Origin: Alcaligenaceae bacterium
Lineage (GTDB): Bacteria > Pseudomonadota > Gammaproteobacteria > Burkholderiales > Burkholderiaceae_B
DNA: 64,000 nucleotides
Assembly: GCA_030538235.1 (NCBI GenBank)
Contig: JAUNUJ010000005.1
Location: 1 to 64,000, forward strand
Direction of reading: 5' to 3'
In this document: positions 60,492 through 64,000 of the stretch, one piece after another
How positions within the stretch are numbered: position 1 is the stretch's first letter
Layout: every line of letters starts with the position of its first letter
Position numbers and translations under genes: made by a program
Notes under the pieces: generated by a model
Told to the model about the DNA's origin: nothing
What the model saw: the letters and a program-made list of their open reading frames with translations, nothing else
Database searches by the model: none

Positions 60492-61886
60492 ATGAATGCT
60501 AAGCAAGCGCAAAGCAAGATTCAGCGAGTTTTAACCGGCGTTACAACATCGGGCACTCCTCATCTAGGAAACTATGCAGGGGCGATTCGTCCGGCCATTG
60601 AAATGAGTAATCAGGCTGATGTTGATGCTTTTTTCTTTTTAGCGGATTACCACGCCTTAATTAAATGTGATGATGCAGAGCGGGTCGAGCGTTCACGTCT
60701 GGAAATTGCTGCCACTTGGCTTGCTGCCGGTTTAGACACCGATAGAGTGACCTTTTATCGACAGTCCGATATTCCTGAAATTACCGAGTTATCTTGGATT
60801 TTGACTTGCTCTACACCGAAGGGTTTGATGAACCGTGCGCATGCGTATAAAGCCAGTCTCGATGCTAATCTAGCAGCAGGAGTTGAGCCGGATGATGGTG
60901 TGACGATGGGTTTGTATTCTTATCCGATTTTGATGGCTGCCGACATTTTAATGTTTAATGCTCACAAAGTCCCGGTGGGTGCCGATCAGATTCAGCACCT
61001 TGAAATGGCGCGTGATATTGCCCAACGTTTTAACTATCACTACGGTCAGGGACGTGATTACTTTGTGTTGCCTGAAGCGCAAGTAGATGAGGGTGTAGCA
61101 ACTTTGCCCGGACTTGATGGACGTAAAATGTCCAAGAGCTACAATAATACCATCCCACTGTTTGAGGGAACGGCTAAGCAAATGCAACAGGCCATTGGCC
61201 AAATTAAAACTGACTCTAAGCTCCCCGGCGAGCCTAAGGATCCGGACAGTTCCAATCTCTTTGCTATTTATCGCGCCTTTGTTGAGCCTAGCAAAGCTGA
61301 AGCGTTTGCCGAGGAATTGCGCGAAGGCTTAGCTTGGGGCGAAGCCAAGAAAATGCTCTGTGAGGAGTTGGAGTTGATTATTGCGCCCATGCGCGAACGC
61401 TACGTAGAATTGATGGCTAAACCTGAATTAATCGAAGAGATTTTATTACAAGGCGCCGAAAAGGCCAGAAAAATCTCTCAACCCTTTATGCAGGAAATCC
61501 GTCAAGCCGTGGGTTTGCGACGTTTTCATGCGATTAGTACTGAGAGCAATGAGCAGAAAAAATCTATCAGTACTAAAAAAGCTGCAAAAATGCCTCGCTT
61601 TGTTAGTTTCAAAGATGATGCCGGTCAATTTATGTTCCGTCTGCTCAGCAATGAAGGCGAGGAGCTGTTACGTTCTGTGTCGTATCCAAATCCTAAAATG
61701 GCCGGTCAAGAAATTAGGGCATTACAAAGTGATCCTGATGCCATTCAATTTGAGTTGGTGGACCAAGTGTATCAATTGTCACTTAACAATCAAGTTGTTG
61801 CTATCGGGGTTGATGAGGCTGAGATAGGTGCCGAAGCTTGGAAAGCTAAGCTATTAAGTCAATTAGCATTATTTGTTGAGGATTAG
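60492..61886 (+). CDS. trpS: Tryptophanyl-tRNA synthetase with C-terminal extension
   Basis: Class I aminoacyl-tRNA synthetase charging tRNA-Trp. HIGH-like TPHLGN at 22-27 and KMSKS at 212-216; the ordinary catalytic part ends near residue 345 (E. coli TrpRS is 334 aa). A Ser/Lys-rich hinge (about 348-365) then leads to an extra ~90-residue domain that starts [19 protein letters not shown] and resembles DUF1508/YegP-type beta modules. Long TrpRS forms are known in betaproteobacteria as far as I recall; the role of the extra part is not established. TACGGAG ribosome-binding site. Confidence 0.96.
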   Translation: MNAKQAQSKIQRVLTGVTTSGTPHLGNYAGAIRPAIEMSNQADVDAFFFLADYHALIKCDDAERVERSRLEIAATWLAAGLDTDRVTFYRQSDIPEITELSWILTCSTPKGLMNRAHAYKASLDANLAAGVEPDDGVTMGLYSYPILMAADILMFNAHKVPVGADQIQHLEMARDIAQRFNYHYGQGRDYFVLPEAQVDEGVATLPGLDGRKMSKSYNNTIPLFEGTAKQMQQAIGQIKTDSKLPGEPKDPDSSNLFAIYRAFVEPSKAEAFAEELREGLAWGEAKKMLCEELELIIAPMRERYVELMAKPELIEEILLQGAEKARKISQPFMQEIRQAVGLRRFHAISTESNEQKKSISTKKAAKMPRFVSFKDDAGQFMFRLLSNEGEELLRSVSYPNPKMAGQEIRALQSDPDAIQFELVDQVYQLSLNNQVVAIGVDEAEIGAEAWKAKLLSQLALFVED

Positions 61887-61909
61887 CTTTTTCAAAGGCT
61901 GGCGATAGT

Positions 61910-62614
61910 ATGGTTAGACAGCATCATGAATTAACTCGTCAAGAAAGCTGGGTGGCCTTCAAGGAAATGCTGCCGGTCGCAGCTTTTGTAGCAATTTTTG
62001 GTGTCGCTTTTGGTTTAGCCTCCATTCAAACCGGATTGGATGGACTGAGTACGGTAATGATGAGTGCGCTAGTTTTTGGTGGCGCTTCTCAATTTGCCGC
62101 GTTGGAGCTTTGGGGTGAACACGTCCCCGTAGTGCCACTTATTGCTACCGTATTTTTTATTAATGCGCGTCATATCTTGATGGGTGCCTCAGTTTACCCT
62201 TGGTTCAAAGATATTCCTTTATCAAAGCGTTATAGCTATCTGTTAGTGATTTCCGATGCAAACTGGGCCAAGGGTCAAATTAAATATAATGAGGGCAAAT
62301 CAGGTTTAGCAGATATTGTCGGTGGTGGTTTGGCGCTCTGGCTGATGTGGGTTCTAGGTAGCTGGCTTGGTTTGTATTTTGGCTACTTAATACAAAATCC
62401 TCGGGCGTTAGGTCTGGATATGGTGATGTATTGTTTTTTATTAACCATGGTTTTGAGTGGTCCTAAAAATATACGCATCGTCTTTATTTGGTTGATCTCT
62501 GCGATTGTTTCAGTTTTAGCTTATTGGTATTTGCCGGATAATATGCACGTGGTTGTGGGTGCCTTGGCCGGCGGTCTGGTCGGTCTTGCTTGGAAGGAGA
62601 GGGTTAAGCCATGA
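61910..62614 (+). CDS. azlC: AzlC-family branched-chain amino acid exporter, large subunit
   Basis: 234 residues with about seven membrane helices. AzlC features: FKEMLPVAAFVAIFGVAFGLA, SALVFGGASQFAALELWG, FFINARHILMGASVYPWF. AzlC with AzlD exports branched-chain amino acids (or analogues) in B. subtilis. The stop overlaps the azlD ATG as ATGA. 24 nt after trpS, possibly in one transcript. Confidence 0.93.
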   Translation: MVRQHHELTRQESWVAFKEMLPVAAFVAIFGVAFGLASIQTGLDGLSTVMMSALVFGGASQFAALELWGEHVPVVPLIATVFFINARHILMGASVYPWFKDIPLSKRYSYLLVISDANWAKGQIKYNEGKSGLADIVGGGLALWLMWVLGSWLGLYFGYLIQNPRALGLDMVMYCFLLTMVLSGPKNIRIVFIWLISAIVSVLAYWYLPDNMHVVVGALAGGLVGLAWKERVKP

Positions 62615-62925
62615 ACTGGACGATTAGTACCGAATATCCTCTTTTGATCGTGTTGATTATGGCCTTGGTCACGCTTTTAACCCGTTGGGGGGGCGTTTTT
62701 ATTATGTCATTTGTCCCGATCAGTGATGGCATGCGGCGATTTATCGGTGCCATGTCCGGCTCGGTCTTGGTGGCGGTCTTGGCTCCGGTCGCTGTTGAAG
62801 GTGATGCTGGGGCAAAAGCAGCATTGGTTACAACCTTATTGTTGATTTTGCTTATCAGACGCCCATTAGTGGCGATCACTGCCGGCTTTGCAATGGCTGC
62901 TTTGCTACGTTATCTGCTTGCTTAG
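62611..62925 (+). CDS. azlD: AzlD-family branched-chain amino acid exporter, small subunit
   Basis: 104 residues, about four membrane helices; the AzlD pattern LLIVLIMALVTLLTRWGGVF, RRFIGAMSGSVLVAVLAP is clear. The ATG overlaps the azlC TGA by 4 nt (ATGA), so the two subunits are translationally coupled. Confidence 0.92.
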   Translation: MNWTISTEYPLLIVLIMALVTLLTRWGGVFIMSFVPISDGMRRFIGAMSGSVLVAVLAPVAVEGDAGAKAALVTTLLLILLIRRPLVAITAGFAMAALLRYLLA

Positions 62926-62968
62926 AGTAATATAAAGGCTGTTAAGAGTTGTTTAGCGGTTATGCAAA

Positions 62969-63376
62969 TTAGGTTTCAATGCCTTTTTCATGTAATTTTG
63001 TTTTAATTATTTCGGCGGCTTTTTTCGAGGCCTCAAAATTTTCACCCACAATATAGTGTTGCGCTATGCCTTGTTTTGATAAGTAGCGAACAATTTCCTT
63101 ATGAAAGGTATCAAAGCTTTTGCTTAATGGTGTGTTGCGCTTGGCGCGTAGCGCGTTAATCTCGGCCACGGCCAGCATGCTTAGATTCGGAAGTTGATTA
63201 TTAGCAGCCATCAAAAGCGGCTCTAGGTTACGAACGGATTTATCATACTTAAACCAATGATTAGTGATCGTGGCATAGGCGACATCGTATTCACCATTTA
63301 CTCGCTTGAATATATTAGCGATCTCTTTAGCGACCACCCTAGCTTCATTTTTTATAAAAAAATTAATAATTATCAT
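62969..63376 (-). CDS. Hypothetical protein
   Basis: 135 residues, not recognised. Predicted mostly helical, basic, with no signal peptide or membrane segment. The stretch KSFDTFHKEIVRYLSKQGIAQHYIVGENFEASKKAAEII alternates helix and strand like a small alpha/beta domain. No good ribosome-binding site; the region upstream (63377-63470) is AT-rich. It lies convergent to azlD and divergent from the adhesin gene. It could be a fragment of a larger gene. Confidence 0.55.
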   Translation of the reverse strand: MIIINFFIKNEARVVAKEIANIFKRVNGEYDVAYATITNHWFKYDKSVRNLEPLLMAANNQLPNLSMLAVAEINALRAKRNTPLSKSFDTFHKEIVRYLSKQGIAQHYIVGENFEASKKAAEIIKTKLHEKGIET

Positions 63377-63630
63377 GAAAAAATTGTCTCATCTATCATC
63401 GTGAGTAAGTAATTAATTACGTTCTTATTTAATTTCTGAAAACTAATTTTATACCTAAACTATTGTTTTTGCATGACTTTTTTTAACATAAAAATTTGAC
63501 CTTGCTATTTAATTAATTGTCATAATATGATTTGTGTGATAGATTGTAAAAATGGGGCATTTGCCTTGACATTTCACCTAGTTTTGGGTGGTTAACTACG
63601 GTCGAGTCAGCTTCGTCCGGGGGGGTGGTT
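63377..63630 (+). promoter_or_regulatory. AT-rich upstream region of the adhesin gene
   Basis: 254 nt without a gene. TTGACA at 63567-63572 is a good -35, but only a weak -10 (near TGGTTA) follows. A CACCTAG/GGGTG hairpin lies just after it. The GGGGGGTGG directly before the ATG at 63631 serves as ribosome-binding site. Confidence 0.4.
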
Positions 63631-64000
63631 ATGAATTACATTTATAAATCAATTTTTAATGAGTCACTTGGTGCTTGGGTGGCAGTGTCAGAAATCGATT
63701 CAGCAAAAGGCAAAAAATCCAGTGGTGGCAACTTTGCCGCTTTGAAATTACTTGTTTTAACGCTTTCTGCCTTTGGCGTGGTGGGTTTGAGCTCGGGCTT
63801 GGCACTTGCTCAATCAAATCAAGGTAACGTTGATCTTAGGACCTATAGTAGCAAGGAAAATACCGGAACTATTATGGTGGAGTTTCCCGGTTACAAAGAC
63901 TGTGACTCCAAGGTTGATCCAGCACATACGGGGAGTATAGCCTTTGGTTGCGGAGCAGAAGCGACTGCACAATCGGGTGATGTTGCTTTTGGTGGTGGTT
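63631..64000 (+). CDS. Trimeric autotransporter adhesin (YadA-like), N-terminal part
   Basis: Open to the window edge: at least 123 residues. It starts MNYIYKSIFNESLGAWVAVS, the extended signal peptide region (ESPR) of large type V autotransporters. A hydrophobic core LKLLVLTLSAFGVVGLSSGLALAQS with a likely cut after LAQS or ALA follows. The mature part then has GSIAFGCGAEATAQSGDVAF, a YadA head-type repeat (SIAxGxxAxAxGxxSxAxG). Function would be surface adhesion or autoaggregation. The length and anchor domain are beyond the window. Confidence 0.88.
   Translation, partial: MNYIYKSIFNESLGAWVAVSEIDSAKGKKSSGGNFAALKLLVLTLSAFGVVGLSSGLALAQSNQGNVDLRTYSSKENTGTIMVEFPGYKDCDSKVDPAHTGSIAFGCGAEATAQSGDVAFGGG

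Overview
The window looks like the chromosome of an Alcaligenaceae-type betaproteobacterium (Burkholderiales) with moderately low GC. This rests on gene order and gene content read by eye, not on a search. Typical neighbourhoods are lnt-corC-ybeY-phoH-miaB, queA-tgt-yajC-secD-secF, tkt-gapA-pgk, trxB/ftsK-lolA-rarA and sucA-sucB-lpdA-zapE. A structured sucA leader of the Burkholderiales type supports the same placement. Oligella- or Pelistega-like genera would fit the base composition, but the genus cannot be fixed here.

Layout. 1-54: partial tRNA-Ala(GGC) with its promoter. 271-6079 (minus): envelope and RNA-maturation genes lnt, corC, ybeY, phoH, miaB. 6234-11891 (minus): queA-tgt-yajC-secD-secF. 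12003-21574: an AT-richer accessory block between queA and upp. It holds an unknown membrane protein, a type VI secretion spike cassette (VgrG, PAAR-like DUF4150, DUF2169-pentapeptide fusion, pentapeptide protein, DUF3540) and a broken IS21-family istB. 21732-24221: upp and three small membrane or envelope proteins. 24317-28590 (minus): trhP/yegQ, ubiD, an aminotransferase. 28731-32614: a degenerate FAD-oxidase-like protein, malic enzyme 1, a barstar-like protein. 32728-37996: rsmE (minus), then tkt-gapA-pgk. 38118-41598 (minus): fumC, an Smr protein, trxB. 41656-48489: ftsK, lolA, rarA and three lipoproteins. 48605-53089: an anchored hypothetical, a secreted barnase with its barstar, doxX, malic enzyme 2. 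53565-62925: sucA-sucB-lpdA, zapE, trpS, azlC-azlD. 62969-64000: a hypothetical protein and the start of a trimeric autotransporter adhesin that runs off the edge.

How it fits together. Central carbon genes dominate: two malic enzymes with fused phosphotransacetylase-like domains, fumarase C, the complete 2-oxoglutarate dehydrogenase complex, transketolase, GAPDH and PGK. The GAPDH has lost both residues that usually enforce NAD specificity. With two malic enzymes present, this suggests an organism that grows on organic acids and runs lower glycolysis in the gluconeogenic direction.

The best candidate for an incompletely described system is the T6SS spike cassette. It has all the loading and adaptor parts but no recognisable toxin. 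Other points of note are the secreted barnase/barstar pair plus an orphan barstar homologue, two tandem lipoproteins that resemble the SecD periplasmic head, the sucA leader RNA, a 25-bp tandem repeat in the rsmE/tkt promoter region and a TrpRS with an extra C-terminal domain.
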